The notes below the pieces were generated by a model. It made no database searches. It saw nothing but the letters and a program-made list of their open reading frames with translations, and was not told the origin of the DNA. A stretch of 64,000 nt of DNA from Acidimicrobiales bacterium (GTDB lineage Bacteria; Actinomycetota; Acidimicrobiia; Acidimicrobiales; Iamiaceae), in contig DASZTW010000017.1 in NCBI GenBank assembly GCA_035547835.1, positions 124,001 to 188,000 of the forward strand, written 5' to 3'. Below, piece by piece: positions 17,828-25,371 of this stretch (within the stretch, counting starts at the first letter, position 1; each line of letters opens with the position of its first letter). A program made the position numbers and the translations under genes.

Positions 17828-18688
17828 TCAAAAGCGCCGATGTGTCAGGTAGGCGCGATGCGGGTGCCCGCCCCGAGTGGTGTCCCGCGCCACCATCCAC
17901 GTCAACGACTTCCGACCGAGCTCGCGAACCGGCCCCCGTCGAGCAGGCGCGGCCCCCAGCGCTTCCCCCGGTCGCAACAAGAAGAATGGTGAAACCTCGT
18001 CGATGTCAAACCCGCCGACCTTGAGCAGTTGACGCAAGCCCGGCTCGCTGGCCAGCCACCACTGGAAGTCGACCCCTTCGCCGCGCAGCTCGAACAGCGG
18101 GCGGCCCCGCCGCGCCAAGGCCTGCACCGGCGCGTGCACGAAGTCGACGCACAGGAACTGGCCGTCGGGCTTGACCACCTTGCGCACCGCGTCGAGCGCC
18201 CGCACCGGGTCGCGAAGGTGCACGAGCAGGCTGCCGAGGATCACGACGTCGAACGTGCCGTGCGCTTCGGGGTCGAGGTCGTACACGTTGCCGCCGCGCC
18301 ACTCGACCTTGGAGTCGAGCAGCCGGTGGATGAGCTGGAAGCCCGCCTGCCGGGGCTGCTGGTCGGAGTGGAACGGGTCGAAGCCTTCCTGGGCCCGCAC
18401 TTCTGGCGGGTAATCGATGCCCGACAGGTCGGGCACGTCGAGCGCCACGACCTCGGCCGCGCCACGCCGTTCCATCTCGAAGGCGTAGAAGCCATCCCAC
18501 GTGCCGATGTCGAGGCAGCGCTTGCCCTGCACGTCGGGGAAGGGCATCAGCGGCAGGGCGTGCCGCAGGTCGAACCAGCCCTTGGTGGCCTCCCCTTGGG
18601 CGACGTCGATCGAGTGGTAGTAGAGGAGCTCGTCGAGTTGCTTGCGAAGCTCGGCGCGCGACATCTGCTCGGCAGGGACTTGGCTCAC
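17828..18688 (-). CDS. CmoB-like class I SAM methyltransferase (paralogue 2)
   Basis: A protein of about 286 residues, clearly paralogous to the gene at 275-1144. It shares YHSIDVAQG, GWFDLRHAL, MPFPDV, KRCLDIGTWDGFYAFEM and VVILGSLLVHLRDP. It has the class I Rossmann motifs but no obvious substrate clue. GTG 18688 is preferred: a TACGAT box lies nine bases upstream, and longer readings run into a palindromic repeat. ATG 18664 is the alternative. It lies downstream of the lipase-like gene, separated by the nested palindrome. Confidence 0.8.
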   Translation of the reverse strand: MSQVPAEQMSRAELRKQLDELLYYHSIDVAQGEATKGWFDLRHALPLMPFPDVQGKRCLDIGTWDGFYAFEMERRGAAEVVALDVPDLSGIDYPPEVRAQEGFDPFHSDQQPRQAGFQLIHRLLDSKVEWRGGNVYDLDPEAHGTFDVVILGSLLVHLRDPVRALDAVRKVVKPDGQFLCVDFVHAPVQALARRGRPLFELRGEGVDFQWWLASEPGLRQLLKVGGFDIDEVSPFFLLRPGEALGAAPARRGPVRELGRKSLTWMVARDTTRGGHPHRAYLTHRRF

Positions 18689-18697
18689 AGGGCCGGC

Positions 18698-18703
18698 ATC
18701 GTA
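18698..18703 (-). promoter_or_regulatory. Putative -10 box of the methyltransferase
   Basis: TACGAT on the minus strand, nine bases before GTG 18688. There is no Shine-Dalgarno sequence. Confidence 0.4.
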
Positions 18704-18709
18704 CCCCAC

Positions 18710-18763
18710 CCGTTCTGGGCTGCTTTTTACGCGCCCCAACGCGTAGTTCTCAGCCCAGAACGG
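18710..18763. repeat. Nested palindrome, family 1, copy A
   Basis: Outer arms CCGTTCTGGGCTG / CAGCCCAGAACGG form a 13-bp perfect stem. They enclose a second hairpin TACGCG-CCCCAA-CGCGTA. The stop codon of the lipase-like gene (18750-18752) falls at the edge of the 3' arm, so the last residues of that protein (LPVLG) are encoded by the repeat. The second copy is at 19924-19977. Confidence 0.85.
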
Positions 18764-19835
18764 GGAGGGGGGTCGGCGCTCCGCAGGACGCGGTGACGTA
18801 GCAGGCGAGGGGCGGCTCGGCGTCGACCATGCCCTGCATCACCCGCGGGCCCACGTTGCCGGCGATGCGGGCTGTTTGGGTCAGCAGTTCGATGGGGCTG
18901 ACGTGCGGCATCGTGCCGGGCAGGCACGGCTGTTGCAACCGCACCCGCGCCAGGTCGGCCGGCTCGCCGGGGTGGCGGAACGCGTCGAGGGCGATGGCGT
19001 ACGCGGTGGGCGACGCCGGGATCAGCAGGTGGTCCGACAAGTCGGTGGCGCACACGTCTTGGATCGCCACGTTGGTCACGTTCGGGCCGGGCGGCAGCAC
19101 CGACAACGAGCCGTCGACGTCCGGCGTCACGACGTCGTCGACGCGGGTGTAGATGGCCGTGTACGCGATGCCAGGGAAGGTCTGCGCCCGGGAGTTGAGG
19201 GCCGCCATGAACTTGGACCCGATCGCTTGCTGCCACCCGGCCGGGATGCACGATCCGGGTACGCACAGCCCGGTGGCCACCGCCGATCCCTTGTTGTTGA
19301 GCGGCGCCAGGCCCACCAGCGACGCGACCATCGGCCGGATGTCGGGCCACCACCGCAGCGCCCACCGAGGCAAGGTGCTGGCGCCCTGGCTCCACCCGAA
19401 CAGGATCACCTTGCGGTGCGTCGCCGACCGGATGACCCGCACGGCGTTCACGACGTACTCAGCGGCCACCTGGATGTCGCCGTCAGTGTGGTTCGGCACG
19501 GTCACCGTGCAATACGGCATGTGCTCGGCCGTCAGCGCCTGCTCGTAGTTCCAGGCGAACGCCTCGTCGGGATCGACGGTGGTGCCCGGGATCATCAACA
19601 CGACGTCGCGGGTGACGGCCGACAGGTTGGCCGGGCAGCGCAGCGACGCGTCGAGGTCGCGCTGGGGCACCTGCAACGCCGGGCCCGGTTGGTCGAGCGG
19701 CGCGTAGCCGCCACTCGCCGCGACGGTCGAGGGCGTCGCGCCCGCACCCGTGGCCGGCGCAACGGCGAGCCCGGCCACCAGCAGCCCGACCGCGAGCGGG
19801 CCGGACACGAACCGGAACCAACCCTTCCATGGCAT
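18750..19835 (-). CDS. Secreted lipase-like alpha/beta hydrolase
   Basis: A 361-residue exported hydrolase. A signal segment (FVSGPLAVGLLVAGLAVAPATGAGA) follows MPWKGW. The nucleophile elbow is GWSQG, preceded by a strand KVILF; a probable acid Asp lies in RVDDVVTPD and a His in LSDHLLIP. MIPGTTVDPDEAF gives the oxyanion region. The overall pattern resembles lipases of the Candida antarctica B type and related actinobacterial enzymes. ATG 19835 is chosen for AAGGGCGA just upstream; longer starts would read through a short CGACTGCCA direct repeat. The substrate is unknown. Confidence 0.78.
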   Translation of the reverse strand: MPWKGWFRFVSGPLAVGLLVAGLAVAPATGAGATPSTVAASGGYAPLDQPGPALQVPQRDLDASLRCPANLSAVTRDVVLMIPGTTVDPDEAFAWNYEQALTAEHMPYCTVTVPNHTDGDIQVAAEYVVNAVRVIRSATHRKVILFGWSQGASTLPRWALRWWPDIRPMVASLVGLAPLNNKGSAVATGLCVPGSCIPAGWQQAIGSKFMAALNSRAQTFPGIAYTAIYTRVDDVVTPDVDGSLSVLPPGPNVTNVAIQDVCATDLSDHLLIPASPTAYAIALDAFRHPGEPADLARVRLQQPCLPGTMPHVSPIELLTQTARIAGNVGPRVMQGMVDAEPPLACYVTASCGAPTPLPVLG

Positions 19836-19922
19836 TGGTCGCCCTTGTCGGACTCGTCGCAGTCGTGGCAGTCGTGGCAGTCGTCCCATGGGAGACATCT
19901 TCGCCGCGCCGCCCTCCCCCAC

Positions 19923-19978
19923 CCCGTTCTGGGCTGCGTTTTACGCGCCCCAACGCGTAATTCTCAGCCCAGAACGGG
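19923..19978. repeat. Nested palindrome, family 1, copy B
   Basis: Outer arms CCCGTTCTGGGCTG / CAGCCCAGAACGGG (14 bp, perfect) enclose TTACGCG-CCCCAA-CGCGTAA (7 bp, perfect). It lies between purC and the lipase-like gene, with almost the same sequence as copy A. It could fold as a cruciform or as a terminator-like double hairpin in RNA. Confidence 0.88.
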
Positions 19979-19988
19979 CCGGGGCCGG

Positions 19989-20030
19989 GCCCAGAACGGG
20001 CGGGGGACGGGGATCCGCCCAGAACGGGCC
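19989..20030. repeat. Extra half-arms of family 1 palindrome
   Basis: GCCCAGAACGGG recurs at 19989 and 20017, right next to the 3' arm of copy B at about 19967. It is set in GGGGCCGGG-type spacers with periods of 22 and 28 bases. This looks like local tandem duplication of one palindrome arm. Confidence 0.75.
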
Positions 20031-20052
20031 GGGGCCGGGAGGGGGCGGGTGG

Positions 20053-20958
20053 TCAGGCGGTGACGCCCGGCCAGTCGGTGAAGCGACGGCCGGTGATCAG
20101 CTCGTAGGCCTCGCGGTAGCGATTGCTGGTGGCGGCGACGACCTCGTCGGGCAACGGTGGCGGCGGCGGGGTCTTGTCCCAGTCGAGGCCATCGAGGTAG
20201 TCGCGCACGGGCTGCTTGTCGAAGCTCGGCGGCGTGATGCCCGGCTTCCACTCGTCGGCGGGCCAGAACCGTGACGAGTCGGGGGTGAGGACCTCGTCGC
20301 ACAGGATCAGCTGGCCGTCGAGCAGGCCGAGCTCGAACTTGGTGTCGGCGATGATCACGCCCCGCTCGGCCGCCAGCTCGGCACCTCTGCGGTAGATCTC
20401 GAGCGAGATGTCACGCGCCTTGGTGGCCAGCTCGGCGCCGACGCGGTCGGCGGCTTCTTCGAACGTGATGTTGATGTCGTGGTCGCCGTCATCGGCCTTG
20501 GTCGACGGCGTGAACACCGGCTCGGGCAGTTGCGACGACTCGAGCAGCCCCTCGGGCAGCTTGGTGCCGTGCATCGTGCCGTCCGCCTTGTACTCCTTCC
20601 AGGCCGAGCCGGTGAGGTAGCCCCGCACGATGCACTCGATCGACAGCATCTCAGCCTTGTGGCACAGCATCACCCGTCCCGCCAGCTCGGGGAGCTGCGC
20701 GGCGGACGGTACGTCGGCGAGGTCGGTGGAGATCAGGTGACTGCCGACCAGGTCGCGGAAGTGCTCGAACCAGAACGCAGAGATGGCGGTGAGGACCCGG
20801 CCCTTGTGCTCGATCGGTTCGGCCATCACGACGTCGAAGGCGGAGATGCGATCGGACGTCACCAGCAACAGCCGCCCCTCCCCTGCGTCGTACATGTCGC
20901 GGACCTTGCCGGAGTAGACGTGGGGCAAGTCGATGGGGAATGCGGGCTGTCGCGTCAT
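20053..20958 (-). CDS. purC: SAICAR synthetase
   Basis: A 301-residue ATP-dependent enzyme joining aspartate to CAIR. Signatures are GKVRDMYDAG (N-terminal P-loop-like turn), LLVTSDRISAFDVVM, ECIVRGYLTGSAWKEY, and IADTKFELGL near residue 200. The length matches the monofunctional bacterial enzyme. ATG 20958 gives the canonical N-terminus; TAAGGT stands seven bases upstream. It lies apart from purS and purL, the intervening 11 kb being glycan genes. Confidence 0.96.
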   Translation of the reverse strand: MTRQPAFPIDLPHVYSGKVRDMYDAGEGRLLLVTSDRISAFDVVMAEPIEHKGRVLTAISAFWFEHFRDLVGSHLISTDLADVPSAAQLPELAGRVMLCHKAEMLSIECIVRGYLTGSAWKEYKADGTMHGTKLPEGLLESSQLPEPVFTPSTKADDGDHDINITFEEAADRVGAELATKARDISLEIYRRGAELAAERGVIIADTKFELGLLDGQLILCDEVLTPDSSRFWPADEWKPGITPPSFDKQPVRDYLDGLDWDKTPPPPPLPDEVVAATSNRYREAYELITGRRFTDWPGVTA

Positions 20959-20965
20959 TGAGGCG

Positions 20966-20971
20966 ACCTTA
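20966..20971 (-). promoter_or_regulatory. Putative -10 box of purC
   Basis: TAAGGT on the minus strand, seven bases before ATG 20958. The same bases could serve as a weak AAGGT ribosome site, so this call is tentative. Confidence 0.35.
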
Positions 20972-21103
20972 GAGCGCGCCCACCGCACCCGGAGCCGACT
21001 TTCGCAGCCAGCCACCAGGACCGACCGGCCACGACCCCGTTCCGCGCGAGGTTTCCGACCGCCACGGTGGGATTCTGCGCGCAGAAAGTCGGGGGGCGCC
21101 GGT

Positions 21104-23044
21104 TCAGACGGCGGAGTCGCCGCGGTCGGGGTCCGGCACGGAGTGGAGCAGTGCGCGTTGGCTGTTCAGGCGTTCGATCTCGTCGAGCACCCGGCGCACC
21201 GCACGATCGAGCGCCCGCACGTACTGCTCGGTCACCGTGTCGACCTGGTCGCGGGCGCGGCGACCCATGGCGGCGACTTCGTCGACGAGGTTCTCGATCT
21301 TCTGGCGATCGGTGCGGGCCTGGTCGCTGAACTGACCGAGCTGATCGGCGTGGCGTTCGAGGTGTTCCTGGAGGTGGCCGACCAGCCGCGCCGAGCCGTC
21401 GGGGGCGCTCGCGCGAACAGCCTCCATCCGGCGCAGTTCGGCGGCGAGCAGCTCCCCCACCCGACCCGCCACCTCTGCCGCCGTCGGGAGCAGTGGCGCG
21501 GTTGCTGCCGCGATCGCGTCAGGGTCGAGGCGCTCGCCGACCGCCGACGCCAGCTCCCGCCCGACCTGCTCGGCCACCCGGCCCGCCACCGAGTCGGCCA
21601 AGACCTCGGGCGCCGGGGTCGAACGTTGCCCGTCGCGGACGATGTCGCCAACCTGCTCGATGGCCGTGCGGAGCTCGCTCGTCGAGGCCGCACCAGCCGA
21701 GGCCAACCCAGGGACGCGCTCGGTGAAGACCGACGCTACTGCCGACCTCACGGCCTCGCGGTCCACCAGGCGGTCTCGCAGTGCGCTCGTCACCTGCGTC
21801 GTCACGTCCGCGGCCAGGGCAACTGGGTCCGGTGGAGCGGGAGCGGGCGCCGCGATCGCCTGCATCAGGGGAGAGTCGTCCGGGAGGGAGATCTCGAGCG
21901 GCAGCTCGCTCAGCCGATCGATGACCCGATCGGCCACCGCCCGCGCTGCCGCGTCGGGGTCCGGCGACGGCTGCGCCGCCAACAACTCACCGACCTGGCC
22001 CGTCACCAGGTCGGCCGTGGCCTGCGCCATCGCGCTCGGGTCCGGATCGGGCCGACCGTCCAACACCGCCCGCAACCGCTCCCCAACCCCATCAGCCACC
22101 GCCTGCGCCGCCGCATTCGCAACCGCGATCGGCCGCGCCCCGAACTCCTCGCGCAACCGCTCCGCCACCCCGGCGGCAACCGCCTCCGTCGTCGCGTTCG
22201 TGTCCGAAACGAGCTGGTCGTGCAGCCGGTCGGCTACGAGGGCGGCCACCTCCTGAGCCGCTGCGTCGGCGGCATCCGGGCGGTCCGCGAAGCGAGCGGC
22301 CACCTCCGCGGCCAGGAGATGGTGGTCGACCTGCGGCGTCGGGACGACCGGCGCGGGCCTCGCCGACACTGCCTGTTCGATCGTCGGACGCAGGCGGCCG
22401 GCGACGAGGTCCGCGAGGCGGTCGAGGTCGACGGTGCGGATCGCCGGCCCCCCGCCCGACCCGACGGGGAGGCGGACCAGCCCGGTTCCGGCCGGGTCGG
22501 CGCCATCGGGCTCGGACGGCGGGACGAGCTCGGGCGGGGCGGGCGGAAGCGGGCGGCCACCCGCCACGTCAGCTGCCGCGACCTCTTCGGGCGACGATCC
22601 CGGAAACACGAACACGGGTGGCGAGCCGGCGTCGACCCGGAGGATCGGCTGGTCGTCGCGACCCGGGACCCACAGCTCGATGCGGGCCCACTCGTCGCGT
22701 TGATCGACCGCCGCGCGCACCGCCTCAGCCGCGGGAACGGCCTCGGCCGGCTCAGGGGTCGAACCGAATCGCTCGTAGGCCACGGTCTCGAGTCGCTCGC
22801 CGCCGTACGGGCCGAAGAAGCGCTCGACCGAGTCATCGGCCCCTGCCTGCGCCAGCCGAGCCAGCGCCGCCCCCACCACCTGGCCCGCGCCAGGGTCGAC
22901 GCTCGCTCCCGGAGCGGCTTCGGCTGCGTGAAGGATCCGCTCCAGCAGGTCCGCGCTTGCACCGTCGAACAGGTCGTAGTCCACCCGCAACTCCCGTCCG
23001 GCGCCGGCCGGCCACCCGTCCGTGGCCGCCGCGCGCACAGGCAT
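21104..23044 (-). CDS. Alanine-rich helical repeat protein of unknown function
   Basis: A 646-residue protein with no domain I recognise. The N-terminal 170 residues look globular (FDGASADLLERILHAAEAAPG; RIELWVPGRDD). Residues about 190-540 are built from degenerate helical units of about 28-40 residues, approximating AVADGVGERLRAVLDGRPDP: VADRV, VAERL, VGELL and VGERL recur. A predicted coiled coil closes the protein (HLQEHLERHADQLGQF, then VTEQYVRALDRAVRRVLDEI). It has no signal peptide or membrane segment. Start ATG 23044 has GAGGTAGGA upstream. It lies between purB and purC on the same strand. A scaffolding or cell-shape role is possible but unproven. Confidence 0.7.
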   Translation of the reverse strand: MPVRAAATDGWPAGAGRELRVDYDLFDGASADLLERILHAAEAAPGASVDPGAGQVVGAALARLAQAGADDSVERFFGPYGGERLETVAYERFGSTPEPAEAVPAAEAVRAAVDQRDEWARIELWVPGRDDQPILRVDAGSPPVFVFPGSSPEEVAAADVAGGRPLPPAPPELVPPSEPDGADPAGTGLVRLPVGSGGGPAIRTVDLDRLADLVAGRLRPTIEQAVSARPAPVVPTPQVDHHLLAAEVAARFADRPDAADAAAQEVAALVADRLHDQLVSDTNATTEAVAAGVAERLREEFGARPIAVANAAAQAVADGVGERLRAVLDGRPDPDPSAMAQATADLVTGQVGELLAAQPSPDPDAAARAVADRVIDRLSELPLEISLPDDSPLMQAIAAPAPAPPDPVALAADVTTQVTSALRDRLVDREAVRSAVASVFTERVPGLASAGAASTSELRTAIEQVGDIVRDGQRSTPAPEVLADSVAGRVAEQVGRELASAVGERLDPDAIAAATAPLLPTAAEVAGRVGELLAAELRRMEAVRASAPDGSARLVGHLQEHLERHADQLGQFSDQARTDRQKIENLVDEVAAMGRRARDQVDTVTEQYVRALDRAVRRVLDEIERLNSQRALLHSVPDPDRGDSAV

Positions 23045-23112
23045 CGATCCTACCTCTCGGCGCCCCGTCCCCTCGGGAGGGCGTCCCGCCAGCGAGACCC
23101 TTCCCGGCGCTG

Positions 23113-23161
23113 CCCACCCCGGGGAACCCGCCACCCCAAGCGCGCACCACACCGGGGTGGG
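23113..23161 (-). terminator. Hairpin downstream of purB
   Basis: CCCACCCCGG (23113-23122) pairs perfectly with CCGGGGTGGG (23152-23161) in the 158-base gap after purB. There is no T-run. Confidence 0.35.
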
Positions 23162-23202
23162 GCCGCGCGGCCGGTCGGACACCCGACCTGCCGGACCGCT
23201 GG

Positions 23203-24735
23203 CTACAGGATGGGTTCTGGGTGGTAGCGCGCGGCGGCGGGATCGGAGGCCACCACCTCTTGCACTCGGCGCACGAACGCGTCGACCTGGCGGGCCGCGG
23301 TCCCCACGAACGACAGGGGCTCGCCGACCGCGGCGTCGAGCTGCTCGCTGCTGAGCCCGAGCCGGTCGTCGGCCGCAAGGCGGTCGAGCAGGTCGTTGTG
23401 CTCGAGACCCTGCTCCCGCATCTCGAGCGCCACCGCCACGGCGTGCTCCTTGATGACCTCGTGCGCCGTCTCCCGCCCCACTCCGTTGCGAACGGCGGCC
23501 ATCAAGATCTTGGTGGTGGTGAGGAACGGCAGGTAGCGGCGCAGCTCACGGTCGACCACCGCGGGGTAGGCCCCGAACTCGCCGAGCACCGTCAGCAGCG
23601 TCTCGAACAGACCGTCGGCGGCGAGGAACGCGTCGGGCAGGGCCACCCGGCGCACGACCGAGCAGCTGACGTCGCCCTCGTTCCACTGGTCGCCCGCGAG
23701 CTGCGCCACCATCGCCAAGTGGCCGCGCAGCACCACCGACAGGCCACAGATCCGTTCCGTCGAGCGGCTGTTCATCTTGTGCGGCATGGCCGACGACCCG
23801 ACCTGCCCTTTGGCGAACCCCTCGGTCACGAGCTCCTGCCCGGCCATGAGACGCACGGTCGTGGCGAAGCTGGTGGGGCCGGCGGCGGCCTGGACGAGCG
23901 CCGACACGACGTCGAGGTCGAGCGACCGCGGGTACACCTGGCCGACGTTGTCGAGCGAGTGGGCGAAGCCGAGGTGGCGGGCCACGGCCTCCTCGAGCGC
24001 GTCGACCTTCTCCGGGGTGCCGAGCAGATCGAGCATGTCCTGCTGGGTGCCGACAGGGCCTTTGATGCCCCGCAATGGGTAGCGGGCGATCAGCTCGTCG
24101 ACCCGCGCGAGCGCCTGCAGGAGCTCCTCGCCGCCGTTGGCGAAGCGCTTGCCCAGCGTGGTGGCCTGTGCCGGCACGTTGTGGCTGCGACCGGTGAGCA
24201 CGAGCGCCCGGTGCTCGGCAGCCAGCTCGCCGAATCGGGCGAGCGCGGTGACCATCCGCCGGCGGATGAGCTGGAGCGACGCGCGCACCTGGAGTTGCTC
24301 CACGTTCTCCGTCAGGTCGCGCGAGGTCATCCCCTTGTGGATGTGCTCGTGGCCGGCGAGCGCGGAGAACTCCTCGATCCGGGCCTTCACGTCATGGCGG
24401 GTGACCCGCTCCCGAACCGCGATCGAAGCGAGGTCGACCTGGTCGACCACGGCCTCGTACGCCTCGACCACCCCGTCGGGCACGTCAACCCCGAGCTCCC
24501 GTTGCGCCCGCAACACCGCCAGCCACAGCTGCCGCTCCAGCACCACCTTGCGGGCCGGCGACCACACCTCGACCATCGGTGTGCTGGCGTAACGAGCCGC
24601 CAACACGTTGGGCAGCCCCGGCTTGCCCGACGCGGGCTGGGCCGGATCCGTTGCGGCGGCCCCCGCGGCAGCAGTGGACTGGTCCGGATCCGTTGCGGCG
24701 GCCCCCGCGGCAGCAGCGGACTGGTCACCGGCCAT
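23203..24735 (-). CDS. purB: Adenylosuccinate lyase with alanine-rich N-terminal extension
   Basis: A 510-residue fumarase-superfamily enzyme that releases fumarate from SAICAR and adenylosuccinate. The conserved signature GSSAMPHKMN is present, with GMTSRDLTEN and HNVPAQATTLGKR earlier. The catalytic part begins near YASTPMVEVWS. Before it lie about 45 extra residues holding two 14-residue copies of an AAAGAAATDP-type repeat, encoded by a 42-bp tandem duplication (24642-24725). ATG 24735 is three bases after the purE stop, and no better internal start is visible, so the extension seems to be translated. Confidence 0.95.
   Translation of the reverse strand: MAGDQSAAAAGAAATDPDQSTAAAGAAATDPAQPASGKPGLPNVLAARYASTPMVEVWSPARKVVLERQLWLAVLRAQRELGVDVPDGVVEAYEAVVDQVDLASIAVRERVTRHDVKARIEEFSALAGHEHIHKGMTSRDLTENVEQLQVRASLQLIRRRMVTALARFGELAAEHRALVLTGRSHNVPAQATTLGKRFANGGEELLQALARVDELIARYPLRGIKGPVGTQQDMLDLLGTPEKVDALEEAVARHLGFAHSLDNVGQVYPRSLDLDVVSALVQAAAGPTSFATTVRLMAGQELVTEGFAKGQVGSSAMPHKMNSRSTERICGLSVVLRGHLAMVAQLAGDQWNEGDVSCSVVRRVALPDAFLAADGLFETLLTVLGEFGAYPAVVDRELRRYLPFLTTTKILMAAVRNGVGRETAHEVIKEHAVAVALEMREQGLEHNDLLDRLAADDRLGLSSEQLDAAVGEPLSFVGTAARQVDAFVRRVQEVVASDPAAARYHPEPIL
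24642..24725. repeat. 42-bp tandem duplication inside purB
   Basis: Two adjacent 42-base units starting CCGGATCCGTTGCGGCGG differ at one base. They encode tandem 14-residue Ala/Thr/Asp-rich segments at the PurB N-terminus, so the frame is kept. Confidence 0.9.
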
Positions 24736-24738
24736 GTG

Positions 24739-25236
24739 TCAGCTCCCCGCCGCCTTGTCCTCGGCGCGGTCGTTGGCCGCCAGGACGGCAGCAGCGTTGG
24801 CGGCGCGGTCGTCGGCAAGCTTCTGGGCCAGGCCCGTGTCGGTGATGGCGAGCATCTGCACGACGAGCAGCGCGGCGTTCATCGACCCGTCGATCGCCAC
24901 CGTCGCGACGGGGATGCCCTTGGGCATCTGCACGGTCGCATAGAGGGCGTCGACTCCGTTGAGCCCGCCACCCGACAGCGGCACACCCACCACCGGGAGC
25001 GTCGTGTGTGCGGCGACCACGCCGGCCAGGTGGGCTGCCATGCCGGCGCCGCAGATGAAGGCGACGTAGCCCTCGTCGCGTGCCGACGACACCAGGTCGA
25101 CCACCTCGTGCGGCGTGCGATGGGCGGACAGCACCCGCACGTCGGCATCGAGGCCGAACTTGTCGAGCGTGTCGACTGCGGGCTGCATCTTCGCCCGATC
25201 GTTGGGCGAACCCATGAGCACCGCGACTTTGGTCAT
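24739..25236 (-). CDS. purE: N5-carboxyaminoimidazole ribonucleotide mutase
   Basis: A 165-residue class I PurE that moves the carboxyl group from N5-CAIR to C4 to make CAIR. Signatures are [14 protein letters not shown] (phosphate-binding SxxD), [11 protein letters not shown] and [16 protein letters not shown]. The length is usual. It precedes purB by three bases in the same transcript. N5-CAIR synthetase (purK) is not in the window. Confidence 0.96.
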   Translation of the reverse strand: MTKVAVLMGSPNDRAKMQPAVDTLDKFGLDADVRVLSAHRTPHEVVDLVSSARDEGYVAFICGAGMAAHLAGVVAAHTTLPVVGVPLSGGGLNGVDALYATVQMPKGIPVATVAIDGSMNAALLVVQMLAITDTGLAQKLADDRAANAAAVLAANDRAEDKAAGS

Positions 25237-25307
25237 GCCTCAAGTGTCGCAGGTCCCCACCCCCTCCCCCACACCCGACCCCCCAGCCCACCACTTCTGC
25301 ACGAATC

Positions 25308-25349
25308 GGTGAACGGCGGGCGGTGAACGGCGGGCGGTGAACGGCGGGC
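25308..25349. repeat. 14-bp tandem repeat between purD and purE
   Basis: Three perfect units of GGTGAACGGCGGGC lie in the 135-base gap between the purD stop and the purE start. The rest of that gap is C-rich and shows no gene. Confidence 0.85.
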
Positions 25350-25371
25350 GGGGCGGTGGTGGCGGGGCGGC

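Noticed and set aside
20933-25326. Long plus-strand frames (up to 902 codons) opposite the repeat protein, purB and purE
   Set aside because: Composition artefacts of strong third-position GC; they match no family and run through clear minus-strand genes.
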